Shown: in pieces, positions 40,952 through 48,356 of the stretch | How positions within the stretch are numbered: position 1 is the first letter of the stretch | Layout of the letters: every line of letters begins with the position of its first letter | From: VGLO01 sp964599285 | GTDB lineage: Bacteria > Patescibacteriota > Minisyncoccia > Minisyncoccales > Staskawiczbacteraceae | DNA: 64,000 bases | Reading direction: 5' to 3' | Assembly: GCA_964599285.1 (NCBI GenBank) | Contig: CAZREI010000002.1 | Coordinates: 37,339 to 101,338 of the forward strand | Notes under the pieces: model-generated | What the model was told of the DNA's origin: nothing | Databases searched by the model: none | The model's input: the letters and a program-made list of their open reading frames with translations, nothing else | Position numbers and translations under genes: made by a program

Positions 40952-41290
40952 ATGAAGCAAAAAATTATTGCTATCTTATTTATGATGTGCGTGGCTTTGG
41001 CGCCGGTGATTGCGCTGGCTGCTTTTGATCCTGGACCGCCGCCGGCTCCCCTGGCTGATATTTCCGTTACCGGCCTGATGAACAAAATTTTGGACTTTAT
41101 TTGGCCGCTGTTTATCGGCTTTGCGGTCATTATGTTTATTGCCGCGGGATTTTTGTTTTTGACGTCAATGGGAGACGCGACCAAAGTGGCCGCCGCGCGC
41201 CAGTCACTGTTGTGGGCGATCGTAGGCGTGATCGTTGGAATTCTGGCGTTTTCTATTCCGCTGATTATTAGAAACACGCTTGGGTTTTAA
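40952..41290 (+). CDS. Pilin-like/VirB2-like small membrane protein
   Basis: A 112-residue protein with a signal peptide (residues 1-23, ending ALA) and two helices (LIWPLFIGFAVIMFIAAGFL and LLWAIVGVIVGILAFSIPLI) joined by a short polar loop (TSMGDATKVAAARQ). This layout is that of TrbC/VirB2-type proteins abundant in CPR genomes. A role in a type IV-like appendage is plausible; no other such genes are near. Confidence 0.75.
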   Translation: MKQKIIAILFMMCVALAPVIALAAFDPGPPPAPLADISVTGLMNKILDFIWPLFIGFAVIMFIAAGFLFLTSMGDATKVAAARQSLLWAIVGVIVGILAFSIPLIIRNTLGF

Positions 41291-41338
41291 CTTGCGCTTT
41301 ACTTACCTGCTGATAAGCACTACAATAAAACCAATGGG

Positions 41339-41420
41339 CTACTAAATATGAATTTTTGAGAATATATGAACTAAAAAGGTTTTGTTTTCGTATATTCGTA
41401 AAAAATTCGTATTTCGTAGC
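41339..41420. repeat. Word-type palindrome (AATTCGTATTTCGTAG words)
   Basis: The right arm AAAATTCGTATTTCGTAG is identical to those at 8624-8703 and 8940-9023; the left arm is degenerate. Confidence 0.75.
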
Positions 41421-41426
41421 GAAATC

Positions 41427-41564
41427 ATGAAGAAGTTTTTTTCCAAAAAATACGATCGGGCTAAATTGAATTTAGAGAATTTCAGATCTAAAGCAGTGGT
41501 GCGCCTTGCCAATTTGGCAAAGCGGCTGGACCAAAGCCACAGCAAAAACGAAAAGAAAAAGTAG
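41427..41564 (+). CDS. Small basic protein
   Basis: A 45-residue Lys/Arg-rich helix (AVVRLANLAKRLDQ) of unknown function. It begins just after the palindrome; no good ribosome site. It may not be translated. Confidence 0.4.
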   Translation: MKKFFSKKYDRAKLNLENFRSKAVVRLANLAKRLDQSHSKNEKKK

Positions 41565-41751
41565 GCATGCTAATAGCATAACCAAAAATTTCCGCTTGTG
41601 CGAGAAATTTTCGGGTATGCGAATATGCCCATGCGAATAAAAGTAGCATCCAAATAGCGCAAAGTTTACCTTCGCAAACATTATCCAAATGCGCCCACCC
41701 AAATAAAAAACAGTCTTTTTAAAAAGATTGTTTTTTTGTTACAATACTTTC

Positions 41752-42153
41752 ATGATAGTCAAATTTAGAAATAAAATATATAAAATTGTTTGGCGAAAAC
41801 GGCGCGTCAGGCGCAGAGCTGGTAGAAAGGCGGAATTTATAAAGTACAAACTCCAAGCACGAGAATTGGTAGAAAACCGGATCGCGCATTTTAACGTGGC
41901 ATATCAATTCCCCATCAAAAAAATTACCATCAAAAACCAAAAGACTCGCTGGGGCAGTTGTTCCAAAAAGGGAAACTTGAATTTTAATTATAAAATCGCC
42001 CTGCTGGCGCCGGCGATGGCCGACTATATTATTGTCCACGAGCTGTGCCATTTGGAGCAGTTTAACCACTCCCCCGCTTTTTGGGACCTGGTCAAAAAAA
42101 CCATTCCAAATTACAGGGCAATCAAAAAACAATTTAAAAAAATCCACTTGTAA
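41752..42153 (+). CDS. YgjP/DUF45-type metallopeptidase
   Basis: A 133-residue protein. KTRWGSCSKKGNLNFNYKIA and YIIVHELCHLEQFNHSPAFW are the two blocks of the DUF45 (YgjP, SprT-like) family; HELCH is the zinc-binding HExxH and the later His the third ligand. Shorter than YgjP itself, lacking part of the N-terminus. The substrate is unknown. Confidence 0.92.
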   Translation: MIVKFRNKIYKIVWRKRRVRRRAGRKAEFIKYKLQARELVENRIAHFNVAYQFPIKKITIKNQKTRWGSCSKKGNLNFNYKIALLAPAMADYIIVHELCHLEQFNHSPAFWDLVKKTIPNYRAIKKQFKKIHL

Positions 42154-42154
42154 A

Positions 42155-42200
42155 AAAATACCATAATTTCCGCAGGTGCGAAAATCATGGTATTTTTATT
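42155..42200. terminator. Bidirectional terminator between convergent genes
   Basis: AAAAATACCATAATTTTCGC-type arms pair (AAAAATACCAT / ATGGTATTTTT) around GCAGGTGC, with T-runs on both sides. Confidence 0.8.
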
Positions 42201-42223
42201 CGCAAATTACCAAGTTAATAGAC

Positions 42224-42574
42224 CTATCTTTTTTTATTGGCCAGCGTCTTGATGTCTTTTGCAATTCCTTTCCAGTGGCCTTTTAATTCTTTGACAAATT
42301 TATCCACGTCTTTTTTGTCTATCTTTTTTAGGGTTTGGTATTTATCTGACACTTCGCTAACAATTTTATGGTATGCTTCTTCGTTGATTTCTTTTAAGTT
42401 CTCCAGTTTCTCCAAAATTTCACCCTTGGCTTTTAAAGACCATGACCTTACCTTCTGGCGATTCTTAGCGGCGTTTTTTGATCCATACAGAAAGTAAGCT
42501 CCAGCGGCCGCGGCGACCATAGCTACCAGGCCCGCGCCAGCCATAACCGTTTTTGTAATATTAGGTTTTCCCAT
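42224..42574 (-). CDS. YtxH-like single-pass membrane protein
   Basis: A 116-residue protein with a helix near residues 12-31 (AGLVAMVAAAAGAYFLYGSK) and a long charged coil. This layout is that of YtxH-type general stress proteins. Function unknown. Confidence 0.65.
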   Translation of the reverse strand: MGKPNITKTVMAGAGLVAMVAAAAGAYFLYGSKNAAKNRQKVRSWSLKAKGEILEKLENLKEINEEAYHKIVSEVSDKYQTLKKIDKKDVDKFVKELKGHWKGIAKDIKTLANKKR

Positions 42575-42580
42575 GATTTT

Positions 42581-42802
42581 GGAGTAATCACGAATATACC
42601 AATACGATCAAATATATCCCGATAAAAATTTAGAAAATTTTATACGGGATCCCGTATGCCGTCGGCATCGGGACAAATATTAAAAATATACAAATGTGCT
42701 GGATTGCCACGTCGCTTCGCTCCTCGCAATGACGGACGGAACGGATTTGTATATTAGTAAAATTTGTATATTATTTTAGATTTGTATATTCGTGATTACT
42801 CC
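42581..42802. repeat. Foldback element with 19-bp terminal inverted repeats (copy 3)
   Basis: The same ends as copies 1 and 2. A second palindrome (CCCGATAAAAATT...ATCGGGAC with GGGATCCCG centre, about 42619-42672) is nested inside, and the GATTGCCAC...GCAATGAC repeat occupies 42703-42737. Confidence 0.9.
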
Positions 42803-42804
42803 TT

Positions 42805-43080
42805 TTATTTTTCTTTCGACTTTTTGCGGTTTTTTAAAAATGACACCGCTGACAGTATAAACGACGCAAATTGGGCTCCCCCGCTTTTAGCCTTAGCTCG
42901 CAGGGCTTCAATATCGCTGATGATTTTTTGACCTTCTTCCCTGACCATCGTCAAAAAACGGTGCAAGTTTTTTAACACTAAAATAACATAAACGATAATC
43001 GCCACAAACCCCACGGTAACCAGTATCAAAAAAATGCTCAAAGCAAAAAATAAAATATTGGTGGAAAGAATGGTATCCAT
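42805..43080 (-). CDS. Small membrane protein with charged tail
   Basis: A 91-residue protein with one long N-terminal helix (residues 9-34) and a Lys-rich C-terminus. It resembles DUF948-like or YtxH-associated proteins but no family is certain. Probably pairs with the gene at 42224-42574. Confidence 0.6.
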   Translation of the reverse strand: MDTILSTNILFFALSIFLILVTVGFVAIIVYVILVLKNLHRFLTMVREEGQKIISDIEALRAKAKSGGAQFASFILSAVSFLKNRKKSKEK

Positions 43081-43082
43081 AA

Positions 43083-43193
43083 TCTTGAAAATTCTAAACT
43101 CTAAACTCTAAATTCTAAACGTTTTGGGATTTGTTATTTAGAATTTGGAATTTATTTAGGATTTAGAGTTTCGGATTTAGAGTTTCGTTCATT
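43083..43193. repeat. Word-type palindrome (AATTCTAAACTCTAAA words)
   Basis: AATTCTAAACTCTAAACTC is mirrored by GATTTAGAGTTTCGGATTTAG. Confidence 0.8.
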
Positions 43194-43270
43194 GTAGCAC
43201 ATTTTAAAAATAGTACAAAAAATTTACATCAACCTGGCAGTTTATCGCAAAATGTGATATTATTTGACTC

Positions 43271-44731
43271 ATGTCTGGCAACGAAATTATTGTAAAATTT
43301 AATAACGTTTCCTTTGCGTGGGAAAGAAATAAACCCTTATTAGATGAGGCCAGTTTTTCTTTGCGCCGTGGATCCAAAATAACCTTGATGGGCCAAAATG
43401 GCGCCGGCAAAAGCACTATATTTGAATTAATTATGCAGAAAGCGACTCCGGAAAGCGGCACCATTAATATTTCAGATAATATTACGATTGCCCGATCCGC
43501 ACAAGTAATCCCCCGCCAAGAACTTGATTTGACCGTAAAAGAATTTTTTGAAAAGTGCTTTACCAGCAAAGTATATGACATCGATGTAAAGATTAGTGAC
43601 GTGCTGGAAGTGGTAAACTTGCACATTCCGCTTGATAGGATTATTAAAAATTTATCTGGCGGACAGCAAGCGCGGCTTTTACTGGCTTCCGCGCTCATCC
43701 AAGACCCTGACTTACTGTTGCTTGACGAGCCGACCAACAATTTAGACAAAGCCGGCATTGCCCACTTAACCACATTTATCAAAGAGTATCCCAAAACTTG
43801 TATTGTCATCAGCCACGATGCCGACTTTTTAAATTCCTTTACTGATGGTGTTTTGTATTTGGATATTTTCACCAAAAAAGTTGAGCAATATACCGGCGAC
43901 TATTTTTCGGTGGTAAAAGAAATTTCCAATAGATTAGAAAGAGAACGCATGAAAAACGCCCGATTAGAAAAAGACATTTCTCATCGGAAAGAACAAGCAA
44001 ACTTTTTTGCTCAAAAAGGCGGACACTTGCGCGACGTTTCGGCCAAAATGAAAAAGCAAATTGAAAAGTTGGAAGAAGATATTGTGGAAGTTCGGCGCGA
44101 AGATAAAACCATCCGCGATTTTCAAATCATTTGCCAGGAGGATTCGGGCGGAGATATTATCACCCTCAATTCAGTGACGGTGGCTATAAAACACAAATTT
44201 GTTGACAAGAAAGTGAATGTTCGGCTTACTAAAAAAGAACGGCTTTTGTTGCAAGGACCCAACGGAATTGGCAAAACCACCCTGCTGGAAAAGCTAGCAT
44301 CGGGACACGCAAAAGGAGAACACGTAAAGCCGGGCACAAACATCAGCTATTACCGCCAAGATTTTTCTAACTTGGATTTTAATGCCACAGTATACCAAGT
44401 ACTGCAAAAAGCCATGCAAGATAGAGGAACGGAGCAACATTTGCGCGCGCACGCCGCCGGATTTTTAATAGACAATGAGTTACTAAAAGCTAAAATCGGC
44501 CAGCTTTCCGAAGGTCAAAAAGGCTTGGTGGCTTTTGCCGCCATATCGTTGCAAAGGCCTGGACTTTTAATTTTAGACGAACCCACCAACCACATTAACT
44601 TCCGCCACATTCCGGTCATAGCCAAAGCCATTAATGAATTTGAGGGAGCCATGATTCTAGTCAGCCACGCGCAAGACTTTGTGGAAAAAATAAGCATTGA
44701 CCAAGTTTTAGATTTGGGAAAATTTTTATAA
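43271..44731 (+). CDS. ABC-F type ATPase
   Basis: A 486-residue protein with two nucleotide-binding domains and no membrane helices. First domain: MGQNGAGKSTIFELI, NLSGGQQARLLLASAL, LLLLDEPTNNLD. A charged linker with coiled coil follows (about 215-275). Second domain: LQGPNGIGKTTLLEKL, QLSEGQKGLVAFAAIS, LLILDEPTNHINF. ABC-F proteins act on the ribosome as translation factors or for antibiotic protection. Second signature motif reads LSEGQ, slightly atypical. Confidence 0.9.
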   Translation: MSGNEIIVKFNNVSFAWERNKPLLDEASFSLRRGSKITLMGQNGAGKSTIFELIMQKATPESGTINISDNITIARSAQVIPRQELDLTVKEFFEKCFTSKVYDIDVKISDVLEVVNLHIPLDRIIKNLSGGQQARLLLASALIQDPDLLLLDEPTNNLDKAGIAHLTTFIKEYPKTCIVISHDADFLNSFTDGVLYLDIFTKKVEQYTGDYFSVVKEISNRLERERMKNARLEKDISHRKEQANFFAQKGGHLRDVSAKMKKQIEKLEEDIVEVRREDKTIRDFQIICQEDSGGDIITLNSVTVAIKHKFVDKKVNVRLTKKERLLLQGPNGIGKTTLLEKLASGHAKGEHVKPGTNISYYRQDFSNLDFNATVYQVLQKAMQDRGTEQHLRAHAAGFLIDNELLKAKIGQLSEGQKGLVAFAAISLQRPGLLILDEPTNHINFRHIPVIAKAINEFEGAMILVSHAQDFVEKISIDQVLDLGKFL

Positions 44732-44861
44732 GAATCGCAAAAATCTTCAGGACATTTAGCGCTTTGGATTCTCTTGTTTTTTTAGTAAAGTTATGTAGGA
44801 TATAAGTTAGCGTTTCGTTTTTCAGCCCCTTTTTAGCACCTTGACATCTTCAGGAGGTTTC

Positions 44862-45383
44862 ATGAACACAAATGTATGCACTGACCGGATCCGCTACGTA
44901 ATGGGAAATTGTACATTGGATCCTGTATCAAAAATCATCTGGCTGACACTGCTCTTGGCTATAAGGGATAAAAACAAGTTGGTGACATTCAGCCAACAGC
45001 GCGGAAAACGAAAGATGACGATGATGCTGGATAATGAGCTGGAAATGGTGCCACCTCCGACTCACTTGGCGGCTGGGATTTTCAGAATGCTCCGCCGCCT
45101 TGGTCGGGATAACGCCCGCTACAAAAAGGGCCCTTTTTCTTTCACTTACACCGAAACGGGCCACGAAAAAAAGCTTGAGTGGCTTATCAATTATGACAAC
45201 GACAACGATCCTGTTTCGCATTTGGATGTTTCAATCCAAAACATGATCGAAAAAAAAGAAGAGGAAGAATCCATCAAACAGAATCTTGCCAAGCAGGCCC
45301 AGAAAAAACGGCGACTGCGAAAATTGGTCGCCACCATGGTCTGGCTGGCACTTCTTGCCGGTCTGCTCCTGATAAAGTGCTGA
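44862..45383 (+). CDS. Orphan protein with C-terminal membrane anchor
   Basis: A 173-residue protein. The first 130 residues are soluble (TLDPVSKIIWLTLLLAIRDK near residues 19-38); then comes a Lys/Glu-rich coil and a tail anchor (LVATMVWLALLAGLLLIKC). Family not recognised. CAGGAGGTTTC precedes the ATG, and a terminator follows: the same cassette style as the genes at 36.6-40.9 kb. Confidence 0.65.
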   Translation: MNTNVCTDRIRYVMGNCTLDPVSKIIWLTLLLAIRDKNKLVTFSQQRGKRKMTMMLDNELEMVPPPTHLAAGIFRMLRRLGRDNARYKKGPFSFTYTETGHEKKLEWLINYDNDNDPVSHLDVSIQNMIEKKEEEESIKQNLAKQAQKKRRLRKLVATMVWLALLAGLLLIKC

Positions 45384-45390
45384 ACACTAC

Positions 45391-45424
45391 AACCCGCTTA
45401 CTTTTAGGTAAGCGGTTTTTATTG
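45391..45424 (+). terminator. Terminator
   Basis: AACCCGCTTAC and GTAAGCGGTT pair with a TTTTAG loop and are followed by TTTATTGC. Confidence 0.88.
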
Positions 45425-45456
45425 CTTTTTAAAATAATTTAGCGCAATATTAATCC

Positions 45457-46425
45457 ATGATTATTGATGATGTAACAATTACGGTCAAGGCTGGTGATGG
45501 CGGAAATGGCCTGGTCAGTTTTAGTAAAACGAAAATGTCGCTGGGGCCGACCGGCGGCAATGGCGGCCAAGGCGGCAATGTTTTTTTGCAGGGAGTTTCC
45601 GATTTAACGGCGCTTAAACAGTTTCGTTTTAAAAAAGTATTGAAAGCCGACAATGGGGAGCATGGCAGAAATCAAAACAACGACGGGGCGGACGCCAAAG
45701 ATTTGGTTCTGTTAGTTCCGGTCGGGACCCTTGCCCACAATCTTGCCACCGGCCTTACGATAGAAATTACTAAAATTGGCCAGACTGAATTAATTGCCAA
45801 AGGCGGACGCGGCGGCAAGGGAAATTTTTTATACCGATCGGCCACCAATACCACGCCACTGCAAGCCGGAAAGGGCCGCACCGGAGAAACTTTCCAAATG
45901 CGCCTGGAGCTAAAAATGATTGCCGACGTGGGATTTATCGGTTTGCCTAATGTGGGAAAATCTAGTTTATTAAATGAATTAACTCGAGCCAGCGCCAAAG
46001 TCGCCAACTATCCATTTACCACGCTGGAACCGAATTTGGGCGTTTACTATGATTTGATTTTGGCGGACATCCCGGGGTTAATTGAAGGTGCTTCAGAAGG
46101 CCGCGGACTTGGCATTACATTTTTAAAGCACGTGGAGCGAACCAAGGTATTATTTCATTTGGTTTCTGCCGAATCACAAAATCCTCTGCAAGATTACCAA
46201 ACGGTGCGCAAGGAACTAGAACAATACAATCCCCTGCTTTTGGAAAAGCTAGAATATGTATTTTTAAGTAAAAGTGATGAAGTGCCAGCAGAAAAAATCA
46301 CACAAATTAAAAAGGAATTTGCCGATATGGACAAAGAAATCACCGAAATTTCTATTATTGATAGCACGAGCCTTGAGCGTGTCAAAAAAGTACTAAACGC
46401 TATTATTAAAGAAAAAACAAGCTAA
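45457..46425 (+). CDS. obg: Obg family GTPase
   Basis: A 322-residue protein. The glycine-rich Obg domain (residues 1-155) shows VKAGDGGNGLVSF and TGGNGGQGGNVFL. The G domain has GLPNVGKSSLLNEL (G1), NYPFTTLEPNLGVY (G2), ADIPGLIEGA (G3), and a LSKSDE version of NKxD (G4). The C-terminal OCT domain is absent. Obg acts in 50S ribosome maturation. G4 begins Leu-Ser-Lys-Ser-Asp rather than Asn-Lys-x-Asp, a common CPR variation. Confidence 0.95.
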   Translation: MIIDDVTITVKAGDGGNGLVSFSKTKMSLGPTGGNGGQGGNVFLQGVSDLTALKQFRFKKVLKADNGEHGRNQNNDGADAKDLVLLVPVGTLAHNLATGLTIEITKIGQTELIAKGGRGGKGNFLYRSATNTTPLQAGKGRTGETFQMRLELKMIADVGFIGLPNVGKSSLLNELTRASAKVANYPFTTLEPNLGVYYDLILADIPGLIEGASEGRGLGITFLKHVERTKVLFHLVSAESQNPLQDYQTVRKELEQYNPLLLEKLEYVFLSKSDEVPAEKITQIKKEFADMDKEITEISIIDSTSLERVKKVLNAIIKEKTS

Positions 46426-46432
46426 CCTCTAT

Positions 46433-46610
46433 AGCGACGTGAATCTTGAAACTCCCTTAGTAAAGGCAAGTTTCAGGTCTTTGCTCAAAATATGGACTGC
46501 AAATGTGCAATAATTCTAAAACGTAGCTTGCTACGTTTTAGAATTCTATCACATTTTCGCCCTCACATTTTGAGCAAATCCCAAGAAAGAGTTTCAAGAT
46601 TCACGTCGCT
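46433..46610. repeat. 178-bp palindromic element, shared-core family
   Basis: AGCGACGTGAATCTTGAAACTC and its inverse are the ends. The core (AAATGTGCAATAATT, a CGTAGCTTGCTACG hairpin, AGAATTCTATCACATTTT) is the same as in 593-769 and 7968-8125. A second hairpin at about 46621-46658 (CCCTTCACC/GGTGAAGGG) probably ends the obg transcript. Confidence 0.85.
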
Positions 46611-46658
46611 GGCGCTATTGACCCTTCACCTTGAAATGACTAATTTCAAGGTGAAGGG

Positions 46659-46687
46659 TTGACTTTGCAACTTATACATGCTATGCT
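46659..46687 (+). promoter_or_regulatory. Promoter of the cold-shock gene
   Basis: TTGACT (46659-46664) and TATGCT (46682-46687) with a 17-base spacer. The transcript would carry a leader of roughly 70 bases before the ATG. Confidence 0.7.
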
Positions 46688-46765
46688 GGCAGTAGGTTAG
46701 TTGCTTCAAAAATTGGTCGAGTTTTTATAATTGCGCTAATCTTAAAAAATAAAAAACAAATTCAC

Positions 46766-46969
46766 ATGGAAGGAACTATCAAGAATTTGGTTACCGATAA
46801 GAACTTCGGCTTCATCGCCGTTGAAGGCAGGGAAAAAGATTTATTTTTCCACGCTAATTCGTTGGTACCAGGAGTCTCTTTTACGGATTTGCAAGTTGGT
46901 GACAAGGTGTCATTTGACGAAGCTGATTCTCCAAAAGGACCAAACGCAGTAAACGTAGCTAAAATGTAA
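46766..46969 (+). CDS. Cold-shock-domain protein
   Basis: A 67-residue single CSD. GTIKNLVTDKNFGFIAVEG and DLFFHANSLV are the RNP1- and RNP2-like motifs (NFGFI and LFFH) that bind single-stranded nucleic acid. Usual length for the family; the first motif has Asn for the usual Lys-Gly of KGFGFI. Confidence 0.9.
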   Translation: MEGTIKNLVTDKNFGFIAVEGREKDLFFHANSLVPGVSFTDLQVGDKVSFDEADSPKGPNAVNVAKM

Positions 46970-46983
46970 ATTTTGGAGCGCTG

Positions 46984-47018
46984 CAAAAAAACAAGCCTTT
47001 TCTAAGGCTTGTTTTTTT
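46984..47018. terminator. Bidirectional terminator
   Basis: AAAAAAACAAGCCTT and AAGGCTTGTTTTTTT pair with a TTCT loop. It serves the cold-shock gene and possibly rpoD from the other side. Confidence 0.85.
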
Positions 47019-47079
47019 GTTTTTGTGAAAATAATTTTTATAATGATTATAACTATTATAAATGTTATAACGTGCCGTT

Positions 47080-48237
47080 TTAGTAGTAATCCTTCACCTT
47101 CTTTAAATCCGAATGCCGGCGCAGTTTTTCCAGCGCCTTTGCTTGGATTTGCCGGATGCGCTCGCGCGTGACGCCAAACTCCTCACCGGTTTCCTCCAGC
47201 GTGTGCATCACTCCATCGTCTAAGCCAAAGCGCATGCCCAAAATTTTCAATTCCCGCTGGGTCAACTCGCTGGAAATTTCCTTGAACCGGTCCTTTAATA
47301 ATTTCCGAGCGGCCTCAGTGTTGGGCGCTACCGTTTTGTCGTCTTTGATAAATTCAGCCAACACACTGTCTTGCTTGTCTTTGTCTTCGCCAATGGGCGT
47401 TTCCAGCGACACCGCTTTTTGGGCGATCTTGCGAATGTGGTGCACCTTGTCAACGTCCAGCCCCATTTCGGCGGCAATCTCTTCGGCTAGCGCCTCGCGC
47501 CCCAATTCCTGCAAAAGGCTTTTGCGAACCTTGGTATATTTGGAAATAGTTTCAATCATGTGCACCGGAATCCTGATGGTTCGAGCCTGGTCAGCCAAGG
47601 CACGGGTGATAGACTGGCGGATCCACCAAGTAGCATAGGTTGAAAATTTATAGCCGCGACGCCAGTCAAACTTTTTAACGGCTTTAAAAAGGCCCAGGTT
47701 TCCTTCCTGAATTAAATCCAGCATGGTCAAATTTGGCGAGCGCCCCACATACTTTTTGGCTATGGAAACTACCAGCCGCAAATTGGCCAGGGCCAGCCGA
47801 TTTTTGGCTTCTTCGTCGCCATGCTCAATGCGCTTGGCCAGTTCCTTTTCTTCTTTGGCCGACAAAAAGCTGGACTTGCCGATTTCTTTTAAGTACATCT
47901 GGATCGGGTCAATTTTGGAGAGCAATACTTTTGCCTTTTTTTCTTTCTTTCCTTTGACCTGTAAAAATTCGCGCACGTCCCTTACCTCAATACCCCGTTC
48001 TTTTAATTGGTCATAAATATTTTCCAGCGCGTCAACATTGTGTTCTATAGAAGGCAGGGCGTAGAGAATTTCGGAAGTTGTCAAAAAACCGCGCTCGCCA
48101 CCTTTTTTTAGGAGCAATTCAATATCAGCTTTGCTGATTTTTATTTTTGCGGTAGCGGTTTTTTTATGCCGCTTTGCCGGCTTTTTTTGAAACCGTTTTT
48201 TAGCAGCTTTGGCCGGTTTTTTAACTTTTTTCTTCAT
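47080..48237 (-). CDS. rpoD: RNA polymerase primary sigma factor
   Basis: A 385-residue sigma-70. A Lys-rich N-terminus and a short region 1 are followed by region 2 (LDLIQEGNLGLFKAVKKFDW, TYATWWIRQSITRALAD), region 3, and region 4 with helix-turn-helix EETGEEFGVTRERIRQIQAK. The start is the ATG at 48237 (MKKKVKKPAK); upstream codons fall in a palindrome. The near-consensus promoters seen in the window suit this factor. Confidence 0.96.
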   Translation of the reverse strand: MKKKVKKPAKAAKKRFQKKPAKRHKKTATAKIKISKADIELLLKKGGERGFLTTSEILYALPSIEHNVDALENIYDQLKERGIEVRDVREFLQVKGKKEKKAKVLLSKIDPIQMYLKEIGKSSFLSAKEEKELAKRIEHGDEEAKNRLALANLRLVVSIAKKYVGRSPNLTMLDLIQEGNLGLFKAVKKFDWRRGYKFSTYATWWIRQSITRALADQARTIRIPVHMIETISKYTKVRKSLLQELGREALAEEIAAEMGLDVDKVHHIRKIAQKAVSLETPIGEDKDKQDSVLAEFIKDDKTVAPNTEAARKLLKDRFKEISSELTQRELKILGMRFGLDDGVMHTLEETGEEFGVTRERIRQIQAKALEKLRRHSDLKKVKDYY

Positions 48238-48244
48238 TATAAAT

Positions 48245-48356
48245 GTGATACCAATATGCAAATACTCATACCAATGATACCAATAAAAACGTATTAGTAT
48301 GATTGGCATGGCCGCGCCGCCTCGCAAGGCGGCGCGGATTCGCAGATTGGTATCAC
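48245..48356. repeat. Word-type palindrome with GC-rich centre
   Basis: GTGATACCAATATGCAAATAC faces GATTGGTATCAC, with a GCCGCGCCGCC/GGCGGCGCGG hairpin between. Confidence 0.8.
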
